Source: an uncultured Actinomyces sp. (GTDB taxonomy: Bacteria > Actinomycetota > Actinomycetes > Actinomycetales > Actinomycetaceae). Taken from it: DNA of 7,736 nucleotides. Position 1 is the first letter of the stretch. Each line of letters starts with the position of its first letter. The position numbers were made by a program, and so were the translations under genes. The stretch is from NCBI GenBank assembly GCA_900541895.1, contig UWSI01000046.1, forward strand, positions 1-7,736, given 5' to 3'. The notes beneath the pieces were generated by a model. That model ran no database searches. It was not told where the DNA came from and was given only the letters and a program-made list of their open reading frames with translations. This document shows positions 1-6,056 of the stretch, piece by piece.

Positions 1-13
1 CTTGCGAAGGCGG

Positions 14-55
14 CAAAAAGCCGTGCCCTCTAGCGACAGGCTAGCGGGCACGGCT
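14..55 (-). terminator. Intrinsic terminator of argR
   Basis: A 10-bp perfect stem (19-28 pairs with 46-55, AGCCGTGCCC with GGGCACGGCT) is extended, after one T/C mismatch, by a second perfect 5-bp stem (30-34 CTAGC with 40-44 GCTAG) around a 5-nt loop. Read on the minus strand the stem is followed at once by a run of five T (complement of 15-19), the normal form of a Rho-independent terminator. It begins 32 nt after the argR stop codon. On the plus strand only GTGTTT follows, so termination in that direction is less likely. It shows that argR is the last gene of its transcript. Confidence 0.9.
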
Positions 56-87
56 GTGTTTGATGAAAACCTAAGAATCGATCGTCC

Positions 88-603
88 TCAGAGCGTGCTC
101 GGGTGAGTTCCTCCCCCAGCCAAGGACGTCAGGTAGTCCTGAGCGTTAAGGGCGCCTTGAGCACTGGTACAGATAATCAAGACGGTGTCGTCACCCGCGA
201 TAGTTCCAACAACATCGTCAATACGTGCAACATCAAGAGCAGAACCTAGGAGGTTCGCTGCTCCAACAAGAGTGCGCAAAACCAATTGATTTTCCACGCA
301 CGTTGACGTGACCAGAAGAGTTTGAAGCCACCGCTGAAGGCGTTCAGTGCTGGCTTCAGCCTCATGGGATTGTGAACCATCAGCATTGGGAACCGAGTAA
401 ATCAGCGCACCACTACGATCGCGCATCTTTGTTGCTCGCATTTCCATGAGATCGCGCGAAAGGGTGGCCTGAGTGACTTCAATTCCCTGGCTGCCCAATG
501 CACTGCGAAGCTGTTCTTGCGAACTAATGGTTTGGGAGACCAAAAGATTTCGAATCGCCGCGTGGCGGCCAGCTTTCGTCTGAGGTGTCGCTTCAGATGA
601 CAT
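88..603 (-). CDS. argR: Arginine repressor ArgR
   Basis: A 171-residue transcription factor of the ArgR/AhrC family. These proteins form hexamers (two trimers), bind L-arginine as corepressor and bind ARG-box operators. The N-terminal winged helix-turn-helix covers about residues 15-72 and contains the recognition-helix signature TQATLSRDL (44-52). A short linker (73-85) leads to the C-terminal oligomerisation and arginine-binding domain (about 90-160), with the signature GTIAGDDT at 133-140, whose two aspartates bind arginine in the family. The length is normal. I chose the ATG at 603 over the TTG codon just before it: AAGGGG lies 5 nt upstream of the ATG, and would be only 2 nt from the TTG. 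The gene lies downstream of pheST and a flavodoxin gene on the same strand, but a hairpin and an ARG-like site in the 136-bp gap suggest its own promoter. No arginine biosynthesis gene is present in the window, so its targets lie elsewhere. Confidence 0.95.
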   Translation of the reverse strand: MSSEATPQTKAGRHAAIRNLLVSQTISSQEQLRSALGSQGIEVTQATLSRDLMEMRATKMRDRSGALIYSVPNADGSQSHEAEASTERLQRWLQTLLVTSTCVENQLVLRTLVGAANLLGSALDVARIDDVVGTIAGDDTVLIICTSAQGALNAQDYLTSLAGGGTHPSTL

Positions 604-625
604 CAAAACCCCTTAACTACGTCCG

Positions 626-639
626 TGAATCGACATTGA
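626..639. promoter_or_regulatory. Candidate ARG box upstream of argR
   Basis: The plus-strand sequence TGAATCGACATTGA consists of half-sites TGAAT and ATTGA with a 4-nt spacer. The Escherichia coli ARG-box core is TGAAT-N4-ATTCA, so nine of the ten half-site positions match. It ends 22 bp before the argR start codon. ArgR autorepression through such sites is known in several bacteria. The AT preference of the spacer is not met (CGAC), and only one box is seen where ArgR normally prefers two, so the call is moderate. Confidence 0.4.
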
Positions 640-657
640 CTCCACTCCCGTTGCACC

Positions 658-687
658 AGTGTAAGCGAGAAACGGGCCGCGTGCGAA
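658..687 (-). promoter_or_regulatory. Weak candidate promoter of argR
   Basis: On the minus strand a TACACT -10-like element (663-658) lies 18 nt after TTCGCA (687-682), which matches the -35 consensus TTGACA at four of six positions. A start near 651 would put the ARG-like site at 626-639 just downstream of it, suitable for repression. The -35 element falls inside the hairpin at 669-712, so terminator and promoter may overlap. The call rests on consensus matching only. Confidence 0.25.
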
Positions 688-712
688 AATCTTCGCGCAC
701 ACGGCCCGTTTC
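669..712 (-). terminator. Hairpin terminator without U-tract after the flavodoxin gene
   Basis: A perfect 11-bp stem (669-679 GAAACGGGCCG with 702-712 CGGCCCGTTTC) is extended after a C/A mismatch by GTGCG (681-685) with CGCAC (696-700). It lies 27 nt beyond the stop codon of the flavodoxin gene. Neither strand has a T-run after the stem. U-less hairpin terminators are commonly reported in actinobacteria, so I read this as the end of the pheST-flavodoxin unit. The alternative is an RNA-processing or stabilising hairpin that only attenuates read-through into argR. Confidence 0.6.
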
Positions 713-739
713 CTCATCGATGCAGGAGTCAGCGATACC

Positions 740-1231
740 TCAGTCCTGCTTTAGTTGCTGTGCAATGGATTCTGCCCACTGATCAATCGCATTCCAATCA
801 CGGAAATCACCTTCAACAGCACCTGCAAGGCGAACAATAGCGCGCTCACGCAGCGACAAGATTGAAGGATCATATCGTCCAGCAAAGGAACGCAGCTCCT
901 TTGCGTCGACACGGGTGAGCACAGGACCGATCCTGCTGGGATCTTGCGGAACGTGCTTGGGAACACCATTCATACCGACGGAGAAGGCCCACACGGGTAG
1001 CTTGTGAAGCTGCTGAGCAAAACGTTCCATAAAATCGTGAGCTTCAGGCAGCCACTGGGTCATGTACACAGCAGATCCGCAGATCACTGCATCAAAGCCA
1101 TCAAGTGAGTCAACCTCTTCGGGGGACTTGCGGACAACCTCAAACCCATCGCTGGTCAGATGGCGTGCAATCGCATCCGCAACTTCAATGGTTGCACCGT
1201 GATGTGAAGCCGCTGTTACTAAAACCTTCAT
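740..1231 (-). CDS. HemG-like flavodoxin-domain protein
   Basis: A 163-residue soluble protein with no signal peptide or membrane segment. The first beta strand MKVLVTAA leads into SHHGAT (9-14), the phosphate-binding loop in the form used by the HemG-like flavodoxin group (Pfam Flavodoxin_5) instead of the classic TGNT loop. The strand DAVICGSAVYMTQWLPEA (47-64) and the C-terminal segment with EGDFRDWNAI (140-149) are also typical of that group. It should bind FMN and carry out electron transfer or quinone-linked oxidoreduction. HemG itself is the menaquinone-dependent protoporphyrinogen oxidase, but actinobacteria usually make haem by the coproporphyrin route, so I do not assign hemG. The ATG start has AAGGAG (1242-1237) 5 nt upstream, a strong ribosome binding site. 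The gene begins 52 bp after pheT with no terminator between them, so it is probably read from the pheST promoter. There is no obvious link to tRNA charging or arginine. Confidence 0.83.
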   Translation of the reverse strand: MKVLVTAASHHGATIEVADAIARHLTSDGFEVVRKSPEEVDSLDGFDAVICGSAVYMTQWLPEAHDFMERFAQQLHKLPVWAFSVGMNGVPKHVPQDPSRIGPVLTRVDAKELRSFAGRYDPSILSLRERAIVRLAGAVEGDFRDWNAIDQWAESIAQQLKQD

Positions 1232-1283
1232 AACTACTCCTTCGCGCCAATAACCACGTTAATCCTAGCAAGAGGAAAGTCGA

Positions 1284-3935
1284 TCATCCGCGCAGCGTTG
1301 CCCCAAGAACCTTACCTGTCTTGCTGACGATGTCAGCACGAACTTTCTGTACCTCATCCGGAGTCAAGGTGTGATCGCCGGCGCGAAGGCGCACAGAGAA
1401 GGCAAGGGAACGGAAACCTTCAGGTACCTGGTCGCCCTCGTAGATATCAAAGAGGACCAGATCTTCGATCAGCGCACCCGCAGCCTGGCGAATCACCTGT
1501 TCAACACGCGATACCGGAACATTCGTCGGAACAACCAGTGCAAGGTCTTCCTTCGCTGCGGGATATGTCGAGACAGGCTTTACCTGCATGGGTTCATCGC
1601 TCATCACCGAAATCAATGCATCGACGTCAAGCTCGAGGGCGCAGGCTCGTGCAGGAAGCCCAAAAGCCTTACATGCCTTCGGTGAGAGCTCACCAGCGAG
1701 AGCAAGTTCGACACAATCTTTACCCACACGGGCGAAAATACGAGCAACCCGTCCCGGGTGCCAAGGAGCGACCTCAGCGGGATCCGTTGCAGCCTCGGGA
1801 AGTCGAGGCCCCTTAAGCGTTGAGGGTTCGGCAAGCCAGGCACGCGTCACCTCGACGCGCACTCCCAATTGATCGCAGATTGAGCGTGCGACCTCGACCG
1901 CATCTGCCCAATCGAAAGTACGTTGGGAATCAAGAATTCCCGCGGGACGGGCATTGCCAGCGAGTACTGCACCGACATGCCACGGCTGGGAAGGAGTCCC
2001 CGCCTCAAGTGCGGCAAGTTGTTCGTCACTGGGACGATGCTCAGCAGAAATCAAGCCGGTGGGAACAACACCCTCGGGATGGACAACCTTCGCGATCTCG
2101 AAAATCGCAACCGAAGGGATACCACGAGCCCAGTTGCGTGCGGCGGTATCCAGCAAGGTATCCAGAACCGAAGTACGGAGCAGGGGCGCATCATCGGCAA
2201 GCGGATTACGCAGCTTCACAGCACGACGACGAGGGTCGTTCGCACTCAGGCCCTGCTTATCGAAAGAATCTGACACGAAGGGATAGCTTTCCACCTCGGT
2301 AAGACCAGCGTGGGCCAGCCCCTGGGCCACCAAACGTCGTGCGCGCTGGGCAGTAGTCAAACCAGTACCTGCAGGAGCTGTCGGCAAAACCGAGGGAATA
2401 CGGTCATAGCCATCCAAACGCGCAATCTCTTCCACGAAGTGTGCAGAACCCGTGAGATCGGGCCGCCATGAAGGAGGAGTCACGCGAACGCGCTGCCCAT
2501 CAATATCCTCAAGGACACATCCGACCTGCTCAAGCAACTCACAAACACGCTCGGGAGCGTAGGAAACGCCAGTCAGACGCTCAGCATCGCTCAACGCAAA
2601 CTCATAGCTCGTCGGCACTGGCAAGGTGTTGAGATCAAAAACTGCAGGGTCGGCCTGACCGCCACCGTATTGAACAAGCAGGTTAACAGCGCGCTGCGCT
2701 GCAACCGCAGGAAGGAGCGGGTCAGTTCCACGTTCAAAACGCTTCGCTGCCTCAGAGTGCAGCTTGTGACGGCGCGAAGAACGAGCAACCGAAACCGCAT
2801 CGAAATGCGCAGCCTCGAGGAGAATATCAGTCGTCGAATCCTCGACCTCGGAATAAGCACCACCCATCACGCCGGCGATGCCCAAGAGCCGCGAGCCTTC
2901 TTCACCACTGGGCGAATCAGAAATCACCAAATCTTCGGGATCCAAAGAACGAGTGACCTCGTCCAAAGTTGTCAATTCTTCACCTGCGCGAGCACGGCGA
3001 ACCACAATCGGTGCAGCAAGTGCGGATAGGTCATAGGCGTGCATAGGCTGCCCCAGATCCAGCATGACGTAGTTCGTAATATCGACCGCCAGAGACAGGG
3101 AACGCATCCCCGCCATCTCCAAACGCTCAACCATCCAACGAGGAGTAGGAGCCTTGGGGTTGACACCGCGAACAATGCGAGTCACAAAACGGTCCGCACC
3201 CACGCGTCCATGGATGGGGGCACTGTCAGCAACCACAACGGGGAAACCGGCCTCGTTCGCCTCGGGAACCGAAGACACAAGAGTGCCAACCATTCCAGGA
3301 TCGCGGAAGGGAGCACCCGTCGAATGTGAGAACTCACGAGCGACGCCTCGCACAGAGAAGCAGTAGCCACGGTCCGGAGTCACGTTAATTTCCAAAACCT
3401 CTTCGCCCAAGCCAAGGAAGGAAATCACGCTGTAGCCGACAGCGGGCAACTCTGCATCGGGGAATTCCTTTTGCAAGATGATGATGCCGTTATGGTCTTC
3501 ACCCAAGCCGAGTTCGCGCGCCGAGCACATCATGCCATCAGAAACATGGCCATAGGTCTTTCGGGCAGCAATTTCAAAGGGACCGGGAAGAACCGCACCC
3601 GGAAGTGAGACAACGACATAGTCGCCGACCTCGAAATTGTGCGCGCCGCAAATAATGCCTCGTGATGGGAGATCACTAGGTTCTTTACCCGTGCCGGGAG
3701 CGTCATTGTGCTCTCCAACATCAACACGGCAGTAATTCACGAGCTTGCCATTGGACGCTTCAAACTCATCGCGCGTCAGAACACGCCCAACGACAAGCGG
3801 ACCGCTGACACGAGCCGGATGAATAGTCTCTTCCTCAAGCCCGACGCGAACCAGGGCAGCTGCGAGCTCCTCGGTGGTCATTGCCGGATCTGCATCGACA
3901 TAGTCACGCAGCCAGCTCATTGGAACCATTGGCAT
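1284..3935 (-). CDS. pheT: Phenylalanine--tRNA ligase beta subunit
   Basis: An 883-residue beta subunit of the cytoplasmic (alpha-beta)2 phenylalanyl-tRNA synthetase, longer than the roughly 800 residues of the E. coli protein. Domains in order: the conserved start VPMSWLRDYVD (4-14); an EMAP/OB-fold tRNA-binding domain (about 43-165, with ICGAHNF 95-101 and DGMMCSARELGLG 133-145); a B3/B4 editing domain (about 245-430, with DITNYVMLDLGQPMHAYD 285-302 and GIAGVMGGA 352-360), which hydrolyses Tyr-tRNA(Phe) in the family; a B5 domain (about 442-512, with PPSWRPDL 487-494); a catalytic-like core (about 525-755); and a C-terminal ferredoxin-fold anticodon-binding domain (about 788-882, YPAAKEDLALVV at 791-802). 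Upstream in-frame ATGs at 4007 and 3959 lie inside pheS. I chose the ATG at 3935 because AAGGGG precedes it by 8 nt and because it starts 1 nt after the pheS stop (TGACATG), an arrangement that gives translational coupling and equal subunit levels. Confidence 0.97.
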   Translation of the reverse strand: MPMVPMSWLRDYVDADPAMTTEELAAALVRVGLEEETIHPARVSGPLVVGRVLTRDEFEASNGKLVNYCRVDVGEHNDAPGTGKEPSDLPSRGIICGAHNFEVGDYVVVSLPGAVLPGPFEIAARKTYGHVSDGMMCSARELGLGEDHNGIIILQKEFPDAELPAVGYSVISFLGLGEEVLEINVTPDRGYCFSVRGVAREFSHSTGAPFRDPGMVGTLVSSVPEANEAGFPVVVADSAPIHGRVGADRFVTRIVRGVNPKAPTPRWMVERLEMAGMRSLSLAVDITNYVMLDLGQPMHAYDLSALAAPIVVRRARAGEELTTLDEVTRSLDPEDLVISDSPSGEEGSRLLGIAGVMGGAYSEVEDSTTDILLEAAHFDAVSVARSSRRHKLHSEAAKRFERGTDPLLPAVAAQRAVNLLVQYGGGQADPAVFDLNTLPVPTSYEFALSDAERLTGVSYAPERVCELLEQVGCVLEDIDGQRVRVTPPSWRPDLTGSAHFVEEIARLDGYDRIPSVLPTAPAGTGLTTAQRARRLVAQGLAHAGLTEVESYPFVSDSFDKQGLSANDPRRRAVKLRNPLADDAPLLRTSVLDTLLDTAARNWARGIPSVAIFEIAKVVHPEGVVPTGLISAEHRPSDEQLAALEAGTPSQPWHVGAVLAGNARPAGILDSQRTFDWADAVEVARSICDQLGVRVEVTRAWLAEPSTLKGPRLPEAATDPAEVAPWHPGRVARIFARVGKDCVELALAGELSPKACKAFGLPARACALELDVDALISVMSDEPMQVKPVSTYPAAKEDLALVVPTNVPVSRVEQVIRQAAGALIEDLVLFDIYEGDQVPEGFRSLAFSVRLRAGDHTLTPDEVQKVRADIVSKTGKVLGATLRG

Positions 3936-3936
3936 G

Positions 3937-5028
3937 TCAGTTGCCCCTTCCCAGTCCATTAACGCCGAATTGCTCAGAGAAACGCACATCGCCCTCGACG
4001 ATGTCATGCATGTCTGCGATGCCGTCTCGCAGCATCAGGGTTCGTTCGACACCAACACCGAAGGCAATACCTGTGTAAACCTCAGGATCGATACCCGTTG
4101 CTCGAAGAACATTCGGGTTGACCATTCCACAACCGCCCCATTCAATCCAGCCAGCTCCGCCCTTCTTCTGGGGGAACCACAAATCCATCTCCGCGCTGGG
4201 TTCGGTGAAGGGGAAGAATGACGGACGCAAACGTGTCTTCGCATCGGGGCCGAACATGTGACGAGCGAAGTGATCGAGCACGCCCTTAAGATGCGCCATT
4301 GTCAGACCGCGATCGATCGCTAGTCCTTCAACTTGGTGGAAGACAGGGGTGTGTGTCGCATCCAGCGCATCGGAGCGAAAAACCTTGCCGGGGCAAGCCA
4401 TGTACAGAGGAACGCCTCGTGAAAGAATCGAACGCGATTGCACGGGCGATGTGTGTGTTCGCATCACCAAGTGGCCATCTTCTTCATTTTCACCACCGAC
4501 GCTGCGACCATCAATGTAGAGCGTGTCCTGCATTTGGCGCGCGGGGTGATCGATATCGAAATTCAAAGAATCGAAGTTGAACCACTCGTGTTCAATTTCC
4601 GGTCCCTCTGCAATCTGCCATCCCATTCCGACGAAGAAATCCGAAATCTCTTCCATGATCGTTTCCAGGGGATGACGTGCACCTTGACGCTCGCGCGCGG
4701 TAGGAATGGTGACGTCTACAGCTTCGCTCACCAAGACCTGCGCGTCATAACGTTCCTGGAGGAGCTCCTGACGCTCGTCCAATGCCTGGGTAATGCGCGA
4801 GCGGGCACCTCCCAAAAGACGACCAGCAACGCCTCGATCTTTCGGATCCAATTGCCCGATTCCACGGTTTGCCTGGACAAGAGCAGCTGAGTCTCCCATA
4901 AATTCCAGGCGAACTGCTTTCAATTCATCGAGGGTTTCGGTATGAGCAATAGCTGAAGTCGCTTGAGTAACGAGCTCTTCAATTGCCTGCTCATCCAAGG
5001 GATTGAGGCCACCAGCGGTGCCGGTCAT
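3937..5028 (-). CDS. pheS: Phenylalanine--tRNA ligase alpha subunit
   Basis: The 363-residue catalytic alpha subunit, which attaches phenylalanine to tRNA(Phe) through a phenylalanyl-adenylate. It has an N-terminal coiled-coil arm for tRNA (about 10-100, including RLEFMGDSAAL 40-50), followed by the class II synthetase core (about 115-355). Motif 2 is seen as VFRSDALDATHTPVFHQVEGL (216-236) and motif 3 as GIAFGVGVERTLML (320-333), which keeps the alanine of the phenylalanine pocket that corresponds to Ala294 of E. coli. MRTHTSPVQSR (189-199) and WGGCGMVNPNVLR (297-309) are further signatures. The Asn where E. coli has His in GMV(H/N)P is the form I recall from mycobacterial PheS. The ATG start has AGGAG (5041-5037) 8 nt upstream. 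It is the first gene of the pheS-pheT unit and is read away from panB. Confidence 0.97.
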   Translation of the reverse strand: MTGTAGGLNPLDEQAIEELVTQATSAIAHTETLDELKAVRLEFMGDSAALVQANRGIGQLDPKDRGVAGRLLGGARSRITQALDERQELLQERYDAQVLVSEAVDVTIPTARERQGARHPLETIMEEISDFFVGMGWQIAEGPEIEHEWFNFDSLNFDIDHPARQMQDTLYIDGRSVGGENEEDGHLVMRTHTSPVQSRSILSRGVPLYMACPGKVFRSDALDATHTPVFHQVEGLAIDRGLTMAHLKGVLDHFARHMFGPDAKTRLRPSFFPFTEPSAEMDLWFPQKKGGAGWIEWGGCGMVNPNVLRATGIDPEVYTGIAFGVGVERTLMLRDGIADMHDIVEGDVRFSEQFGVNGLGRGN

Positions 5029-5036
5029 GTCCTACT

Positions 5037-5041
5037 CTCCT
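5037..5041 (-). promoter_or_regulatory. Ribosome binding site of pheS
   Basis: AGGAG on the minus strand, 8 nt before the ATG at 5028. It supports the short start of PheS, MTGTAGG. Confidence 0.75.
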
Positions 5042-5062
5042 ATGATTGGTGTCAGCATTTTT

Positions 5063-5080
5063 CCTCGTGAAAATACGAGG
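5063..5080. repeat. Perfect inverted repeat in the pheS-panB intergenic region
   Basis: CCTCGT (5063-5068) and ACGAGG (5075-5080) form a perfect 6-bp inverted repeat around the spacer GAAAAT. As RNA it would fold near the 5' end of the pheS leader. As DNA it could be an operator lying over or next to the pheS promoter. On the plus strand it is followed by GTTTTC, but no plus-strand gene ends here, so a terminator role in that direction makes little sense. No candidate binding protein is evident. Confidence 0.5.
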
Positions 5081-5101
5081 GTTTTCTTCATTGTAGGTCA
5101 A
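5073..5101 (-). promoter_or_regulatory. Candidate pheS promoter
   Basis: Two readings are possible on the minus strand. In one, TTGACC (5101-5096, five of six -35 matches) is followed after 17 nt by TCGTAT (5078-5073, three of six -10 matches), which places the -10 inside the inverted repeat at 5063-5080. In the other, TACAAT (5095-5090) is itself a good -10 with a poor -35, and transcripts would start near 5083, just ahead of the inverted repeat. The sequence alone does not decide between them. Confidence 0.4.
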
Positions 5102-5115
5102 CAGCTTCTTCTGGC

Positions 5116-5144
5116 TGGAACGAAGCCGTAGTGCGGACTAGGCT
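5116..5144 (+). promoter_or_regulatory. Weak candidate panB promoter
   Basis: TAGGCT (5139-5144) fits the actinobacterial TANNNT -10 pattern, and TGGAAC (5116-5121) lies 17 nt upstream with three of six -35 matches. Transcription would start near 5151 and give a leader of about 17 nt. Some promoter must lie in this divergent gap, but this particular one is weakly supported. Confidence 0.22.
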
Positions 5145-5167
5145 CATAGGGCAACGAAAGGAAAAGA

Positions 5168-6043
5168 ATGACGGGTTACCTTGCTGACGATTCAGTGCCT
5201 CGGGATGCTTCACCCTCCCCTTCTCAGGCTTCCCAAGGCCCTCTAGATAAGAAACGGATCCGTATCCAGCACCTTCAGGCAGCAAAAGAGCAGGGCGTTA
5301 AGATTTCGATGTTAACGGCCTATGACGCACTCACTGCCTCGATTTTTGATCAGGCCGGGATCGATATGATCTTGGTGGGAGATTCACTGGGCAACGTTGT
5401 TCTGGGATATTCCTCGACGCTACCGGTCACTATTGAGGACATGGAACGCGCCACTTCCTCCGTTGCACGGTCAAGTAAACGCGCTTTCATCGTCGCGGAC
5501 CTCCCCTTTGGCAGTTACGAGGCTTCCCCCGCCCAGGCCCTTACAAACGCAGTCCGCCTGATGAAGGCAGGTGCACACGCTGTCAAGCTCGAGGGCGGTG
5601 CGCAGCGCGCCGATACCGTCAAGCTCTTGACCGAGGCAGGTATTCCGGTCATGGCACACCTGGGCTACACCCCTCAATCTGAAAACGCTTTGGGTGGGCC
5701 TCGCGTTCAAGGACGCGGCGAAGGTGCACAGATCCTTGCGCGCGATACCCATGCATTAGCTGACGCAGGTGCTTTCGCAGTCGTCTTTGAAATGGTCCCT
5801 GAACCGATCGCCACTCAACTGAGTCAGGAACTTTCGATCATTACGATTGGAATCGGCGCGGGTCCACACACCGACGGGCAGGTTTTGGTCTGGTCGGATA
5901 TGGCCGGTATGACCTCGTGGTCGCCTTCCTTTGCACGCCGTTTCGCGCAGATCGGTCAAGAACTCCACTCCGCGACACAAAGCTATATCTCCTGTGTTCG
6001 CGACGGTTCATTCCCCTCAACCGAGAATTACCGAACAAACTAA
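5168..6043 (+). CDS. panB: 3-methyl-2-oxobutanoate hydroxymethyltransferase
   Basis: A 291-residue ketopantoate hydroxymethyltransferase. It transfers a hydroxymethyl group from 5,10-methylenetetrahydrofolate to 2-oxoisovalerate, giving ketopantoate, the first committed step of pantothenate and coenzyme A synthesis. A TIM-barrel enzyme: MLTAYDA (48-54), GDSLG (71-75, magnesium ligand Asp72), DLPFGSYE (111-118, second ligand Asp111), VKLEGG (139-144), PVMAHLGYTPQS (160-171), FEMVPEPIA (207-215, Glu208 in the place of the E. coli catalytic Glu181), and GIGAGPHTDGQVLVWSDMAGM (228-248). About 30 residues rich in Pro, Ser and Gln precede the conserved core beginning KKRIRIQHLQ, slightly longer than the E. 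coli enzyme (264). The ATG has GAAAGGA 5 nt upstream. The other pantothenate genes (panC, panD, panE) are not in the window. The stop codon overlaps the ribosome binding site of map, so the two are probably co-translated. Confidence 0.95.
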   Translation: MTGYLADDSVPRDASPSPSQASQGPLDKKRIRIQHLQAAKEQGVKISMLTAYDALTASIFDQAGIDMILVGDSLGNVVLGYSSTLPVTIEDMERATSSVARSSKRAFIVADLPFGSYEASPAQALTNAVRLMKAGAHAVKLEGGAQRADTVKLLTEAGIPVMAHLGYTPQSENALGGPRVQGRGEGAQILARDTHALADAGAFAVVFEMVPEPIATQLSQELSIITIGIGAGPHTDGQVLVWSDMAGMTSWSPSFARRFAQIGQELHSATQSYISCVRDGSFPSTENYRTN

Positions 6044-6056
6044 GGACTACACCGCA

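Noticed and set aside
585..782. A 65-codon plus-strand open frame spanning the argR-flavodoxin gap
   Set aside because: It overlaps both flanking genes and runs through the terminator hairpin, with no domain and no good ribosome binding site.
740..1231. Naming the flavodoxin gene hemG
   Set aside because: The fold and loop fit the HemG-like group, but the family is functionally mixed and no haem genes are in the window.
1820..2302. A 160-codon open frame on the plus strand
   Set aside because: It is antisense to pheT, has an Arg, Pro, Ser and His-rich composition typical of shadow frames, and no recognisable domain. Similar antisense frames at 4438-4890 and elsewhere within pheS/pheT were rejected for the same reason.
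3936..4007. Upstream in-frame ATG codons for pheT at 4007 and 3959
   Set aside because: They lie within the end of pheS. The ATG at 3935 has a proper AAGGGG site and gives the conserved VPMSWLRDYVD start.
5029..5167. T-box or leader-peptide attenuator for pheST
   Set aside because: The gap is only 139 bp, I see no T-box core motif, no Phe-rich short frame and no terminator with a T-run on the minus strand.
5931..6056. A 42-codon in-frame extension upstream of map
   Set aside because: It overlaps the 3' end of panB in another frame, has no good ribosome binding site, and the family-typical N-terminal extension is already complete from the ATG at 6057.
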